NCBI RefSeq assembly: GCF_009728485.1
Contig: NZ_VVIQ01000002.1
Location: 1 to 64,000, forward strand
DNA: 64,000 nucleotides
From: Prevotella vespertina
GTDB lineage: Bacteria > Bacteroidota > Bacteroidia > Bacteroidales > Bacteroidaceae
Reading direction: 5' to 3'
Position numbers and translations under genes: made by a program
Part shown: positions 16,869 to 25,187 of the stretch, piece after piece
Layout: every line of letters begins with the position of its first letter
Numbering within the stretch: position 1 is the stretch's first letter
The notes under the pieces: generated by a model
Database searches by the model: none
What the model saw: only the letters and a program-made list of their open reading frames with translations
Told to the model about the DNA's origin: nothing

Positions 16869-18983
16869 ATGAAGAAGCAAGTATTATTAACAGCGGCAGT
16901 AATGTCCGTAACGAGTGTAATGGCACAGAAGATTAACTATCCGCAAGCGCCTAAAGACAATACAGTTGACACCTATTTCGGTGTAAAAGTGGCTGACCCT
17001 TATCGCCCATTAGAGAATGATAGCTCTAAAGCAACAGCCGAGTGGGTGAAGAAGGAGAATGAGGTAACACAACAGTACCTTGCTCGCATTCCTTTCCGAA
17101 GCAAACTCTTCCAACGCATGAAAGAGTTAGCTAATTACGAGAAGTTATCTGCACCTTCTTATAATAAGGTTATCGGGAAGTGGTTGTTCTATAAGAACAA
17201 TGGTCTACAGAACCAAAGCGTCCTTTACGTAATGGACCATCTTGGTGATGAGAAGAACGCTCGCATCCTCCTTGACCCTAATAAGTTATCAGAGGACGGA
17301 ACGGTTGCTTTGAAAAGTATTAGCTTCTCTCATAATGGTAAATACGCGGCTTATGCCATATCACGTAGTGGTAGTGACTGGGAGGAGTTCTATGTTATGA
17401 ACCCTCAAACAGGTGAACTCCTTGATGATCATATCATGTGGGCTAAGTTCTCAGGTACCGCTTGGCAGGGGGATGGATTCTACTATAGTGCCTACGATGC
17501 ACCCGTTAAAGGACATGAATATAGTAATGTGAATGCAGTGCAGAAGATCTATTATCACAAGATTGGAACACCGCAGTCTGAAGACCAGTTGTTCTATCAG
17601 AACCCAGCCAATCCAATGCGTTTCTACTCCGTATCTACCAATGAGGACGAGACAATGATGTTCCTTTACGAAAGCGGTGCAGGCTCTGGTAATTGCGTAT
17701 ATGTACGTGATTTACGCAAACCCAATAGTCAGTTCATTCAGATGACATCAAATCTTGACTTGCAATATAGCCTTGTGCAGACTATAGGTGATAAGATGTA
17801 CTTCCTTACAAATGATGGTGCTCCTAAGAACCGATTGATGGTTACGGATATAGAACACCCTGGATTCAATGAGTGGAAAACACTTGTCCCTGAAAGTAAA
17901 GATATGTTGGAAGATGTTACCTTCGTAGATGGTAAGATGATACTAAACTATATGAAGGATGCGTCCAATCATGCTTTTGTCTATGACTTAGACGGTAAGC
18001 AACTGGCTGAAATCAAGTTACCTACAGTGGGAAGTGCCGCTTTCTATGGTAAAAAAGACCGCAAGGAAGTATTCTATTCATTCTCTTCCTTCACCATTCC
18101 AAGCTCTATTTATCAGTATGATATAGCGTCAAATGAAAGCAAAGTATATGCTACTCCGAAGGTTAAGTTTCGGTCTTCTGACTACGTAACAGAGCAAGTC
18201 TTCTATCCAAGTAAGGATGGTACACGTGTCCCACTATTCATTACTTATAAGAAAGGACTCAAACGCAACGGTAAGAATCCAGTCTATCTTTATGGTTACG
18301 GAGGCTTTAACATTGCCATGCCACCCTACTTCGCATCTAACAGAATACCGTTCCTTGAGAATGGAGGTATCTATGCACAAGCATGCTTGAGAGGCGGTAG
18401 TGAGTATGGAGAAGAGTGGCATCTCGCTGGTACGAAACTGCATAAACAGAACGTGTTTGACGACTTTATCTCTGCTGGGGAATGGTTGATTACAAACAAA
18501 TATACCAGTAAGGACTATCTCGCCATAGTGGGTGGTTCAAACGGCGGACTGCTTGTTGGCGCTTGTATGACGCAACGCCCTGACCTCTTTAAGGTATGTA
18601 TTCCACAGGTGGGAGTAATGGATATGTTACGTTACCACAAGTTTACTATTGGTTGGAACTGGGCTCCTGACTATGGAACAAGTGCCGATTCAAAGGAGAT
18701 GTTTGAGTATCTTCGTTCGTATTCTCCGCTTCATAACCTTCGTCCTGGCACTCATTATCCAGCCACACTCATAACAACTGCCGACCACGATGACCGTGTT
18801 GTACCTGCACACTCATTCAAGTTTGCTGCCACTTTACAAGCTTGTAATGCTGGCGACACACCTGTTTTGATTCGTATTGATACTAAGGCGGGACATGGAA
18901 GTGGTAAGCCTCTATCTAAACAACTAGAGGAACAAGCCGATATCTATGGTTTCATCCTTTATAATATGGGGTTGAAGTATTAG
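16869..18983 (+). CDS. Prolyl oligopeptidase family S9A, exported
   Basis: This 704-residue serine peptidase has a Sec signal peptide (MKKQVLLTAAVMSVTSVMA, cleavage near residue 19), so it is probably periplasmic. The N-terminal seven-blade propeller (about residues 80-420) is followed by an alpha/beta-hydrolase domain. Ser557 is in GGSNGGLL, the acid in DHDDRVVP and the His in KAGHGSGKP. It cleaves short peptides behind proline. It lies 21 bases downstream of fcl. A peptide-processing role fits the many peptidases nearby. Confidence 0.95.
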   Translation: MKKQVLLTAAVMSVTSVMAQKINYPQAPKDNTVDTYFGVKVADPYRPLENDSSKATAEWVKKENEVTQQYLARIPFRSKLFQRMKELANYEKLSAPSYNKVIGKWLFYKNNGLQNQSVLYVMDHLGDEKNARILLDPNKLSEDGTVALKSISFSHNGKYAAYAISRSGSDWEEFYVMNPQTGELLDDHIMWAKFSGTAWQGDGFYYSAYDAPVKGHEYSNVNAVQKIYYHKIGTPQSEDQLFYQNPANPMRFYSVSTNEDETMMFLYESGAGSGNCVYVRDLRKPNSQFIQMTSNLDLQYSLVQTIGDKMYFLTNDGAPKNRLMVTDIEHPGFNEWKTLVPESKDMLEDVTFVDGKMILNYMKDASNHAFVYDLDGKQLAEIKLPTVGSAAFYGKKDRKEVFYSFSSFTIPSSIYQYDIASNESKVYATPKVKFRSSDYVTEQVFYPSKDGTRVPLFITYKKGLKRNGKNPVYLYGYGGFNIAMPPYFASNRIPFLENGGIYAQACLRGGSEYGEEWHLAGTKLHKQNVFDDFISAGEWLITNKYTSKDYLAIVGGSNGGLLVGACMTQRPDLFKVCIPQVGVMDMLRYHKFTIGWNWAPDYGTSADSKEMFEYLRSYSPLHNLRPGTHYPATLITTADHDDRVVPAHSFKFAATLQACNAGDTPVLIRIDTKAGHGSGKPLSKQLEEQADIYGFILYNMGLKY

Positions 18984-18995
18984 GAGATAAACTTC

Positions 18996-19132
18996 AGTAG
19001 GAGTGAAAGAAGTAAAGGAGTGAATGGAGTTAAGACATCCCTTCTGTTGCTTGTAGTCGTATGAAAGCAATGCAATCAATGGCAGTATTGTCTTTACTTC
19101 ATTAACTCCTATAACCTCATTAACTCCTGCAA
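18996..19132. repeat. Degenerate 8-9-base repeats in inverted blocks
   Basis: At 18998-19034 the motif GGAGTGAA / GAAGTAAA / GGAGTGAAT / GGAGTTAAG repeats every 8-9 bases. At 19090-19129 the complement of the same motif repeats (TTCATTAACTCC, CCTCATTAACTCC). The two blocks can fold back on each other over a loop of about 55 bases. They separate the peptidase gene from yaaA. Confidence 0.5.
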
Positions 19133-19153
19133 AGCCCCCAATAAGCACTAAAT

Positions 19154-19924
19154 ATGCAAATACTACTTGCTTCGGCAAAGATAATGAATAGCACTACTTC
19201 GGTGCAAGTGCCCTTCACGCATGAACCACACTTCGGTAAGGAAGTGGGGAGAATGGCGTTAGAACTGGGCGAGATGTCCGTTGATGTCCTATCCAAGGAA
19301 CTACATTGCAATGAGAAGATAGCCCTGGAAAACAAGCTACGTTATCAGGACTTCTTCAATCGGGAGGCGCTTCTTCCGGCTCTCCTAGCCTATTATGGAC
19401 AGGCTTATAAGTGCTTGAAAGCACAGCAATATAGTCTCGATGACTTCCGTTTTGCCGATGATCATCTATGGATAACGAGCTTTCTTTATGGACTCTTGCG
19501 CCCCTTGGATCTCATTCATCCTTATCGTCTTGAGGGCAAAACAAAACTCACATCGAACGAAGGAAAAAATATGTTTGCATATTGGAAGCCCTTACTAACC
19601 GATATGCTCATCAATGCGGTGCAAGATGATGACGGCGTTCTTGTACACTTGGCAACGGCAGAGTTTCAGCAACTCTTCGACTGGAAGCGACTGCAAAAGG
19701 CTGTTCGTATTATCCAACCGCAGTTTATGGTAGATCAAGGTAGCCGTCTAAAGGCTGTGAGTGTATATGCCAAGAGCTGTCGAGGAGCGATGACGAGCTA
19801 TATTCTTCGCAATCGTCTCGCAAAGTCAAGCGACCTCCTTTCATTTGAATATGAGGGCTTTACTTATCAAGCCAACTATGGAGATGAGGCGCACCCACAC
19901 TTTATTTTAATGCAAAACGTATAA
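19154..19924 (+). CDS. yaaA: Peroxide stress protein YaaA (UPF0246)
   Basis: The protein has 256 residues, normal for the family. Recognisable segments are LLASAKIMN at the N-terminus, FNREALLPALLAYYGQAYKCL, FLYGLLRPLDLIHPYRLEG and VSVYAKSCRGAMTSYIL. In Escherichia coli YaaA lowers free iron and limits DNA and protein damage during peroxide stress. The role here is inferred from the family. It is cytoplasmic, with no signal peptide. The small gene at 19958 follows 33 bases behind and is likely co-transcribed. Confidence 0.93.
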   Translation: MQILLASAKIMNSTTSVQVPFTHEPHFGKEVGRMALELGEMSVDVLSKELHCNEKIALENKLRYQDFFNREALLPALLAYYGQAYKCLKAQQYSLDDFRFADDHLWITSFLYGLLRPLDLIHPYRLEGKTKLTSNEGKNMFAYWKPLLTDMLINAVQDDDGVLVHLATAEFQQLFDWKRLQKAVRIIQPQFMVDQGSRLKAVSVYAKSCRGAMTSYILRNRLAKSSDLLSFEYEGFTYQANYGDEAHPHFILMQNV

Positions 19925-19957
19925 TCTTTTTGCTCCAAACAATAACTTATTAATATT

Positions 19958-20155
19958 ATGTCAATAGAAGAATTCCGCAAAGAAATACTATCAGCTCTCC
20001 TCGAAAAGACCAACACAAAGGGAGAACCACGCTTTGATGAGGCATCCGCAAAAGAGCTTCTTAATCAGTTATCAGATAATGAGTTGGAAGAAGGTATCCT
20101 ATTCAATACACCCGAAGATGTGGCTGATGTACTGTCAGAAATCGGTCGGTTATAA
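19958..20155 (+). CDS. Small acidic hypothetical protein, 65 aa
   Basis: This is a short helical, acidic protein (MSIEEFRKEILSALLEK at the start, DVADVLSEIGRL at the end) with no signal peptide or membrane segment. The pattern of amphipathic helices around EASAKELLNQLSDNELEEG looks like a real folded small protein. I do not recognise the family. Position behind yaaA with a 33-base gap suggests co-transcription and perhaps a stress role, but this is only context. Confidence 0.7.
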   Translation: MSIEEFRKEILSALLEKTNTKGEPRFDEASAKELLNQLSDNELEEGILFNTPEDVADVLSEIGRL

Positions 20156-20177
20156 ATTAATAGAAGCCTTTTCTTTC

Positions 20178-20573
20178 TTATTCTAACCCACCACTAAGGA
20201 CAAAAATTAGCCCTATTATAAGAAAAGGGAGTAAAAGCCAAAAGATAGAAAACAGCAGTTTCATATACCATTTAGCCCATTTTGTCTCATTAAAATGTGC
20301 TTTGACAAGTATTGATCTGTAGTTCCTCTTGTACAGCTTACTGACGAGAATGTAGAAAGAAGCCGTTAGTAAGACGAAGATAATTAGTGGAATTGTATCG
20401 CCCGAAATGCCTAATACACCATCACAAAAGCTCGGTAAGAGAAGCGCGATGACCATCATAAGAGGATAAATAACCACTGCATTCCCATCCAACCAAGGGA
20501 GTATGAAGCTTCGTCCTACATAGTAGGCGTAATCGAAAAGGTTGTATTTTATCGTCTTATCAGGAGTTTCCAT
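20178..20573 (-). CDS. Hypothetical integral membrane protein
   Basis: This 131-residue protein has three strong hydrophobic stretches: about residues 33-50 (AVVIYPLMMVIALLLPSF), 60-77 (TIPLIIFVLLTASFYILV) and 108-127 (LLFSIFWLLLPFLIIGLIFV). Polar segments between them include KLYKRNYRSILVKAHFNETKW. I do not recognise the family. It is convergent with the small gene ending at 20155, with 22 bases between, so both ends may share a terminator. The next gene upstream on its strand is the SanA-like gene, about 220 bases away. Confidence 0.75.
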   Translation of the reverse strand: METPDKTIKYNLFDYAYYVGRSFILPWLDGNAVVIYPLMMVIALLLPSFCDGVLGISGDTIPLIIFVLLTASFYILVSKLYKRNYRSILVKAHFNETKWAKWYMKLLFSIFWLLLPFLIIGLIFVLSGGLE

Positions 20574-20796
20574 TGTTTTAATCAGACATCTATTCTTTTC
20601 GACAAAGATAAAGATTTATTAGGATATAAGCCTCTTTGGCAATTTGAAATCATCCTCTTTACAAGTTGAGGAGTTCGTGCGTTGACAAGTTTACGAGTTT
20701 TTATCCTCTTGGACATAATATCCTCTATGGTCTTTGCCATTACCACAGTCCAGTCATTGAACATAGATTTAAAGAGAGAATTAACGCTTGTAAGTA

Positions 20797-21390
20797 TTAA
20801 TGTAGCACATCTTTAAACAACTTCACACGTGCTAATAACTCTCTAATATGCGTCAGTTGAGCAAAGAAGTTATGCACATCTTCGGCATTGTAACCCACTG
20901 CATATATACCTAAATGGTCTGCCAAATAGATGGAACGTTGGTTATGCCACTTCTGCGAGATGATGATAATAGAGTCAGCATGATAATCTTTTTGAATGTT
21001 ACGCATAGATAAGAAGGTTCGATGACCACTACCATCCATGTGAATGATGTTGGCTGGTACGCCTCTTTCTGTGAGACATCTCTTCATTGCGGAAGGCTCA
21101 TCATAACCCGTACGCTTCTCTCCGCTAATGATTAACTGCTTGTATTTATGGTGCTTATACAGCTCTACTGCAGCATTAATGCGGGCTTGGAAGAACTGAT
21201 TAGGACCTCCTGTATATCGGCTTTTGGGGCTTGTTCCAAGCAAAACTGCTGTTTTCATTGCTGGAACATCTGCTGGATTATCGAAGACTCGTCCCTTAGC
21301 ATTGTTATTGACAATGATGTTGCACGTTGCAATAACAGCTATGACGATTACCAGAATACCGATGATGGTATAGCTTACTTTCCGCTTCAT
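20797..21390 (-). CDS. SanA/YdcF/ElyC-family (DUF218) membrane protein
   Basis: The protein has about 197 residues from the ATG at 21390 (MKRKVSYTIIG). A longer frame to 21450 exists, but the -7 element TATCTTTG (complement of 21417-21424) lies inside it, so the shorter start is right. An N-terminal membrane helix (YTIIGILVIVIAVIATCNIIV) anchors a DUF218 domain with AVLLGTSP, ARINAAVELYKHHKYKQLIISGE, the acidic ExSAM segment and IIIISQKWHNQRS. SanA in enteric bacteria affects envelope permeability and vancomycin tolerance at high temperature. The substrate here is unknown. Confidence 0.88.
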   Translation of the reverse strand: MKRKVSYTIIGILVIVIAVIATCNIIVNNNAKGRVFDNPADVPAMKTAVLLGTSPKSRYTGGPNQFFQARINAAVELYKHHKYKQLIISGEKRTGYDEPSAMKRCLTERGVPANIIHMDGSGHRTFLSMRNIQKDYHADSIIIISQKWHNQRSIYLADHLGIYAVGYNAEDVHNFFAQLTHIRELLARVKLFKDVLH

Positions 21391-21416
21391 ACTGTCTGAG
21401 ATATATGTTACTTGTG

Positions 21417-21424
21417 CAAAGATA
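21417..21424 (-). promoter_or_regulatory. -7 element of the SanA-like gene
   Basis: TATCTTTG on the minus strand. It decides the start codon of the downstream gene, since transcription should begin near 21410. Confidence 0.5.
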
Positions 21425-21549
21425 CAAATCTTTTTAGACAGACGAAACATAATGATAGAATACCTAACGAGGCTTTTTCATGACAGGGTTACTGCTTTAT
21501 ATCATCTTAGGGATACATCTTTGCTGAATTAAAGAATTGACTCTCTATT

Positions 21550-21681
21550 TGACGGAGGCGTTTCCTTGATAGGAGAAGAGCCTCTCCTTGGCGTAAGAAG
21601 GGCGTTTCTTCAATGTAAAGAGAGGCTTTCTTCAATAGGAGAAGAAGCCTCGTCCCCATCTTCTCTCCTAATGGAGAGGAG
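21550..21681. repeat. 22-base-period degenerate array C (5-6 units)
   Basis: Cores at 21558 (GCG), 21580 (GCC), 21602 (GCG), 21624 (GGC) and 21646 (AGC), exactly 22 bases apart; a sixth unit at 21660-21681 is weak. It lies between the divergent SanA-like gene and the tRNA operon promoter. The rest of the gap, 21682-21990, shows a small GTTCC/GGAAC hairpin near 21738 and no gene. Confidence 0.75.
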
Positions 21682-21996
21682 CGTGAAGACTACTATTTGC
21701 AAATGAAGGGTGCGTCAACTTCTGTGGATTCCCATGTTCCTTTAGGAACTCTGTGTCCTTTTTAGGCTCCGTGCCATCAGTGTATTACGTGTTGAAGATG
21801 CCCCAGCAAAGAACTTCTTAATGCTTTTCAACAATAGAAGTTATCATAACTTTGGATTTATAATTATGCCTTTTGAGAGTAAGGAAAGCCATGAGACTAA
21901 ACCTGTTAATAGGTTGGAACTATCGGAAGTATGGATAAATTGGATGAGAAGAAAGGTGCATTTTTTTACAAGAAAACGAAAAATTACATGATAATA

Positions 21997-22028
21997 TTTT
22001 GAGGAATAAAATAAAAACACTAACTTTG
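21997..22028 (+). promoter_or_regulatory. Promoter of the tRNA cluster
   Basis: TTTTG at 21997-22001, 19 bases, TAACTTTG at 22021-22028. The first tRNA starts about 45 bases downstream of the predicted start. Confidence 0.55.
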
Positions 22029-22076
22029 CAACCGCATTTGAGATGGTGCTTAGTAATTCAGCTAACATACTTTTAA

Positions 22077-22163
22077 GGAAGGATGGGTGAGTGGCTGAAA
22101 CCAGCAGTTTGCTAAACTGCCGTGCGCGTAAGCGTACCGGGGGTTCGAATCCCCCTCCTTCCG
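22077..22163 (+). tRNA. tRNA-Ser (GCT anticodon)
   Basis: The 87 bases form a cloverleaf with a long variable arm, as expected for serine. The acceptor stem is GGAAGGA/TCCTTCC, and the anticodon stem-loop is CAGTTTGCTAAACTG with anticodon GCT. The variable arm is around GTGCGCGTAAGCGTAC and the T-arm is GGGGGTTCGAATCCCCC. The discriminator base is G and CCA is not encoded. Confidence 0.95.
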
Positions 22164-22192
22164 CATTACTCAGTAGCCTCAGATGCAACCCT

Positions 22193-22264
22193 GGTCGATT
22201 CATCTAACGGTTAGGATACAAGATTCTCAATCTTGGCATAGGGGTTCGATTCCCCTATCGACTA
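22193..22264 (+). tRNA. tRNA-Glu (CTC anticodon), copy 1
   Basis: The cloverleaf has 72 bases, with D-arm ATCTAACGGTTAGGAT typical of tRNA-Glu. The anticodon stem is CAAGA/TCTTG with loop TTCTCAA, which gives anticodon CTC. The T-arm is AGGGGTTCGATTCCCCT. The first acceptor pair is a G-T wobble. CCA happens to follow the discriminator A. It is 30 bases behind tRNA-Ser. Confidence 0.92.
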
Positions 22265-22297
22265 CCATCCCTTTTATTTGAGATAAGCTACTTTTCC

Positions 22298-22369
22298 GGT
22301 CGATTCATCTAACGGTTAGGATACAAGATTCTCAATCTTGGCATAGGGGTTCGATTCCCCTATCGACTA
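22298..22369 (+). tRNA. tRNA-Glu (CTC anticodon), copy 2
   Basis: All 72 bases are identical to copy 1, 33 bases further on, and CAA follows in place of CCA. It ends the tRNA operon, with the terminator directly behind. Confidence 0.92.
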
Positions 22370-22373
22370 CAAG

Positions 22374-22400
22374 AAGGCTCTGCTTTTAGCAGAGCTTTTG
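22374..22400 (+). terminator. Intrinsic terminator of the tRNA cluster
   Basis: GCTCTGCT (22377-22384) pairs with AGCAGAGC (22388-22395), then TTTTGTTTGTTTT. The 290 bases from here to the asparaginase gene hold one more hairpin (GGGGACAG/CTGTCCCC, 22586-22612), possibly part of the leftward ansA 3' end, and no gene. Confidence 0.75.
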
Positions 22401-22690
22401 TTTGTTTTAAGGAGAATAAGAGTTATTTTCCTATTTAAATAAGGGGTTGGTGCTTTTTTATTAGCTATTTAATCCGTTGATATAACACCATTTAATCATG
22501 TAAAACTGACGTTTTTTCTGCTTGAAAGAATATCTAATAATAGTCTATGTGGCTTCTAATTGCTGTTTAAACAATATCTAACAGCGGGGACAGACGCTCT
22601 CGCCTGTCCCCCATGAGATAACTTTATAAGATTCTATTAGGTTACATCAATATCCTTCGAAAGGGCTTAGATGTATAAAAGATGCCCCTT

Positions 22691-23731
22691 TTATTCTTGG
22701 ATTGTAATCTCTCCTGCAATGGAGTGATTCATGTAGTAACGCACCTTATCAGCATCTTTATATCGTGCTTGAAGGTACATTAACTTGGTTACCGCAGCCT
22801 CAACAGTACTATCATAACCACTGATAACCCCTGCATCTTTGAGTTGGTAACCTGTATCATAGCGACTCATCTCAACCTGTCCACTAATACATTGACTGAT
22901 ATTAACAACTATCACTCCTCGTTCCGACGCCTGTTTCAACAGCTTCATCAGCCAAGGTCGCTGTGGCGCATTGCCACTTCCATAAGAACGCATTACTATA
23001 CTGCGTAATTCTGGAGCATCAAAAAGATGGTGCATAAGCCCCTCCTCCATTCCAGGAAAGAGTGAGAAGATAATCACATTATTATCTAGCTGTGTGTGTG
23101 TAACTAGTGGTTTGGAATAATCAGGGACAAGTATTCTATGCTCATCAAAGGTAAAGTTAACCCCAGCCTCGCATAGATGAGGATAGTTAAAGGAGTCGAA
23201 AGCATTGAACTCATCGGCATTTTGCTTCGTAGAACGGTTGCCCCTTAATAAGTGACCACTGAAATAGATACACACTTCAGGCACCATTGGCGTGCCGTCC
23301 TTATGGTGTGCTGATGCTAATTCAATACTCGTCATCAAGTTCTCCTTACCATCAGTTCGCAACTGACCAATAGGTAGTTGAGACCCCGTAAGGATGATTG
23401 GTTTAGTTAAGTTCTCGAACATAAACGATAAAGCAGATGCTGTATAAGCCATCGTATCAGTGCCATGTAATATCACAAACCCATCATAGGCATCATAGCA
23501 ATCAGATACTATCTGCACTAGTTGTGCCCAACGATGTGGAGTCATATCAGACGAGTCGATGGGGGGATCAAACTGGTAGGTATCCACCTTCGTAGGCACT
23601 AGTTTGAACTCAGGAACATTCTCTACAAGATGGCTAAAGTCTAATGGTTCTAATGCTCCTGTACGTTTGTTATGCCCCATACCGATGGTACCACCGGTAT
23701 AAATGAGTAATACTTTATTCGTTCTCTTCAT
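22691..23731 (-). CDS. ansA: Type I (cytoplasmic) L-asparaginase
   Basis: It hydrolyses asparagine to aspartate and ammonia. The 346-residue protein has both catalytic Thr motifs: YTGGTIGM near the N-terminus and HGTDTMAYTAS around residue 90. The region IILTGSQLPIGQLRTDGKENL follows. No signal peptide is present, which points to the cytoplasmic type I enzyme. The -7 element TATCTTTG is the complement of 23885-23892, giving a leader of about 150 bases that I cannot assign a function. Confidence 0.95.
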   Translation of the reverse strand: MKRTNKVLLIYTGGTIGMGHNKRTGALEPLDFSHLVENVPEFKLVPTKVDTYQFDPPIDSSDMTPHRWAQLVQIVSDCYDAYDGFVILHGTDTMAYTASALSFMFENLTKPIILTGSQLPIGQLRTDGKENLMTSIELASAHHKDGTPMVPEVCIYFSGHLLRGNRSTKQNADEFNAFDSFNYPHLCEAGVNFTFDEHRILVPDYSKPLVTHTQLDNNVIIFSLFPGMEEGLMHHLFDAPELRSIVMRSYGSGNAPQRPWLMKLLKQASERGVIVVNISQCISGQVEMSRYDTGYQLKDAGVISGYDSTVEAAVTKLMYLQARYKDADKVRYYMNHSIAGEITIQE

Positions 23732-23985
23732 CGTATATTCGTTGATTAATGAATGTCAAGTAGTAGAGATGAACATTTTGAAAGCACTACTCCACATTGT
23801 TACTTATATTTCAATCAGATGAAGATAATAGAAGAGGTAAAGCTCTTCTTATGCTTTCATATTGTCATTTTGCACTCGATACTGCAAAGATAAGAAAAAC
23901 TTTTAAGTATTACCTCGCTTACACAACATTATATTTATAATGGAAGATAAAGTTGTGTTGTACTGCTGAATATCGACCTTCTCGT

Positions 23986-24549
23986 TTACAAATAAGTGTT
24001 TCTAAACTCGATATATGCCTTGAATAAACTAGCATTGGCATCGGCTATCACCTTCACAATCTCCGCATAGATGAATAGACAAAGGAGTACTGATAAGATG
24101 AAGAGAAGGCTGAATCCAAAGAATATCCATAGGTCGCCATCCTCGTACTTCTCCTGAAACTTACGTAGACGAGAGGATGATTTCGACATAAACTCGGTGG
24201 CATTATCAGTTGCATTACGCAAAGTTTCACCTGCATGTAATGATGCTTGAAGAGCTTTATGAGACGCTTCTGCCAGCTTCTCACGCATCTCTGCCAACTT
24301 TTCCTTCGATGGTGTGTTGAGGACATTGGGCTCAACTGTAGGCAACTTTGCCGCTTTCTTCACTTCAACGGGAGTAGCATCAGCCAAGGGTAATACCGAA
24401 CGGGCACGGGTGCGGAAGGCTGTCGGTGCATCGAAACGACAGGTCAATACATTACCACAATAGGGGCAACGATACTTCATTGTCCCATACTTCTCCGTCT
24501 CAGCCACAAACTCGCGGCCACATTCATTACATTTAACTGTGTACCTCAT
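23986..24549 (-). CDS. Zinc-ribbon protein with coiled coil and one membrane helix
   Basis: This 187-residue protein starts with a four-cysteine zinc ribbon (CNECGREF...YRCPYCGNVLTC, residues 8-35), then a linker. A predicted coiled coil follows at about residues 80-130 (EKLAEMREKLAEASHKALQ), and then one membrane helix near residues 148-168 (FFGFSLLFILSVLLCLFIYAE). The layout suggests a cytoplasmic zinc domain tethered to the inner membrane. I do not know the function. A TAATTTTG element lies only 9 bases upstream of the ATG (24558-24565 on the plus strand), so the mRNA may have almost no leader. Confidence 0.8.
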   Translation of the reverse strand: MRYTVKCNECGREFVAETEKYGTMKYRCPYCGNVLTCRFDAPTAFRTRARSVLPLADATPVEVKKAAKLPTVEPNVLNTPSKEKLAEMREKLAEASHKALQASLHAGETLRNATDNATEFMSKSSSRLRKFQEKYEDGDLWIFFGFSLLFILSVLLCLFIYAEIVKVIADANASLFKAYIEFRNTYL

Positions 24550-25187
24550 TACGCCGACAAAATTATAAAAAATACTTGAATCGAAGGACAGATTATCGAT
24601 ATTTTAAACTGCAGAAAGCACTTTCTTCACATTCTGTGAGGTGGCTTTCGCTATCGAAGAAAATGGTAGAACGAATATTGGATGATATTCTTTAGGTTAG
24701 AAGGAATAGAAGTTGTGGATTCTAAATGAGAGATTACAAGCATAAAGGTTAGATGGTTTTAACATTGAATATACGGATGGCACGAAGCCTGAAAGGCGCT
24801 CAGTATTCCTCACGAGGTAAGGTAATGCACTGAAGCAAATGCCCATGAATATTCAAAATGACGATTAGTTCCGTTGGAAATCATACTTAACAACTGACGG
24901 CGAATAAGTCCTTTCAAATTAACCAACATAACTTGTGCATTTCAAGGAACGCCCTTTTGCATTGAAAGAGGGCGTTCCTTCAATAGGAAGAGAGCCTCCC
25001 TTTGTTTCAAAGAAAGGCTCTCGTTCAATCCAACAATTATAATCTACGACTTCAAATGATAATAGGTTCTATTTGAAGTAATATTCTATTTGTTTATTAC
25101 TAGGTTTTCTTATCATGGATAACACATCTTTAGTATAGATTAAACGAGCCTTCAGATAGTTCTTATTGAAGCTATTTATGTCTATAA
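24550..25187. other. Gene-free stretch with array D
   Basis: Of these 638 bases, 24942-25029 is the 22-base-period array D and 25057-25095 is a block also found behind array G. Between 24600 and 24900 I see no gene or clear structure on either strand. Confidence 0.6.
24942..25029. repeat. 22-base-period degenerate array D (4 units)
   Basis: Cores at 24950 (CGC), 24972 (GCG), 24994 (GCC) and 25016 (GGC), exactly 22 bases apart. Units 2-4 are nearly identical, in the same order, to units E2-E4 at 35786-35851 (for example AATAGGAAGAGAGCCTCCC in both). This shows recent copying or homogenisation between sites 10.8 kb apart. Confidence 0.75.

Noticed and set aside
20582..20764. Minus-strand frame of 60 residues between the membrane protein and the SanA-like gene
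   Set aside because: Much of it translates a degenerate short repeat (ACAAGTT / ACGAGTT words); no promoter, no domain-like pattern.
21844..22203. Minus-strand frame of 119 residues
   Set aside because: It covers tRNA-Ser and the tRNA promoter; it is a shadow on the opposite strand.
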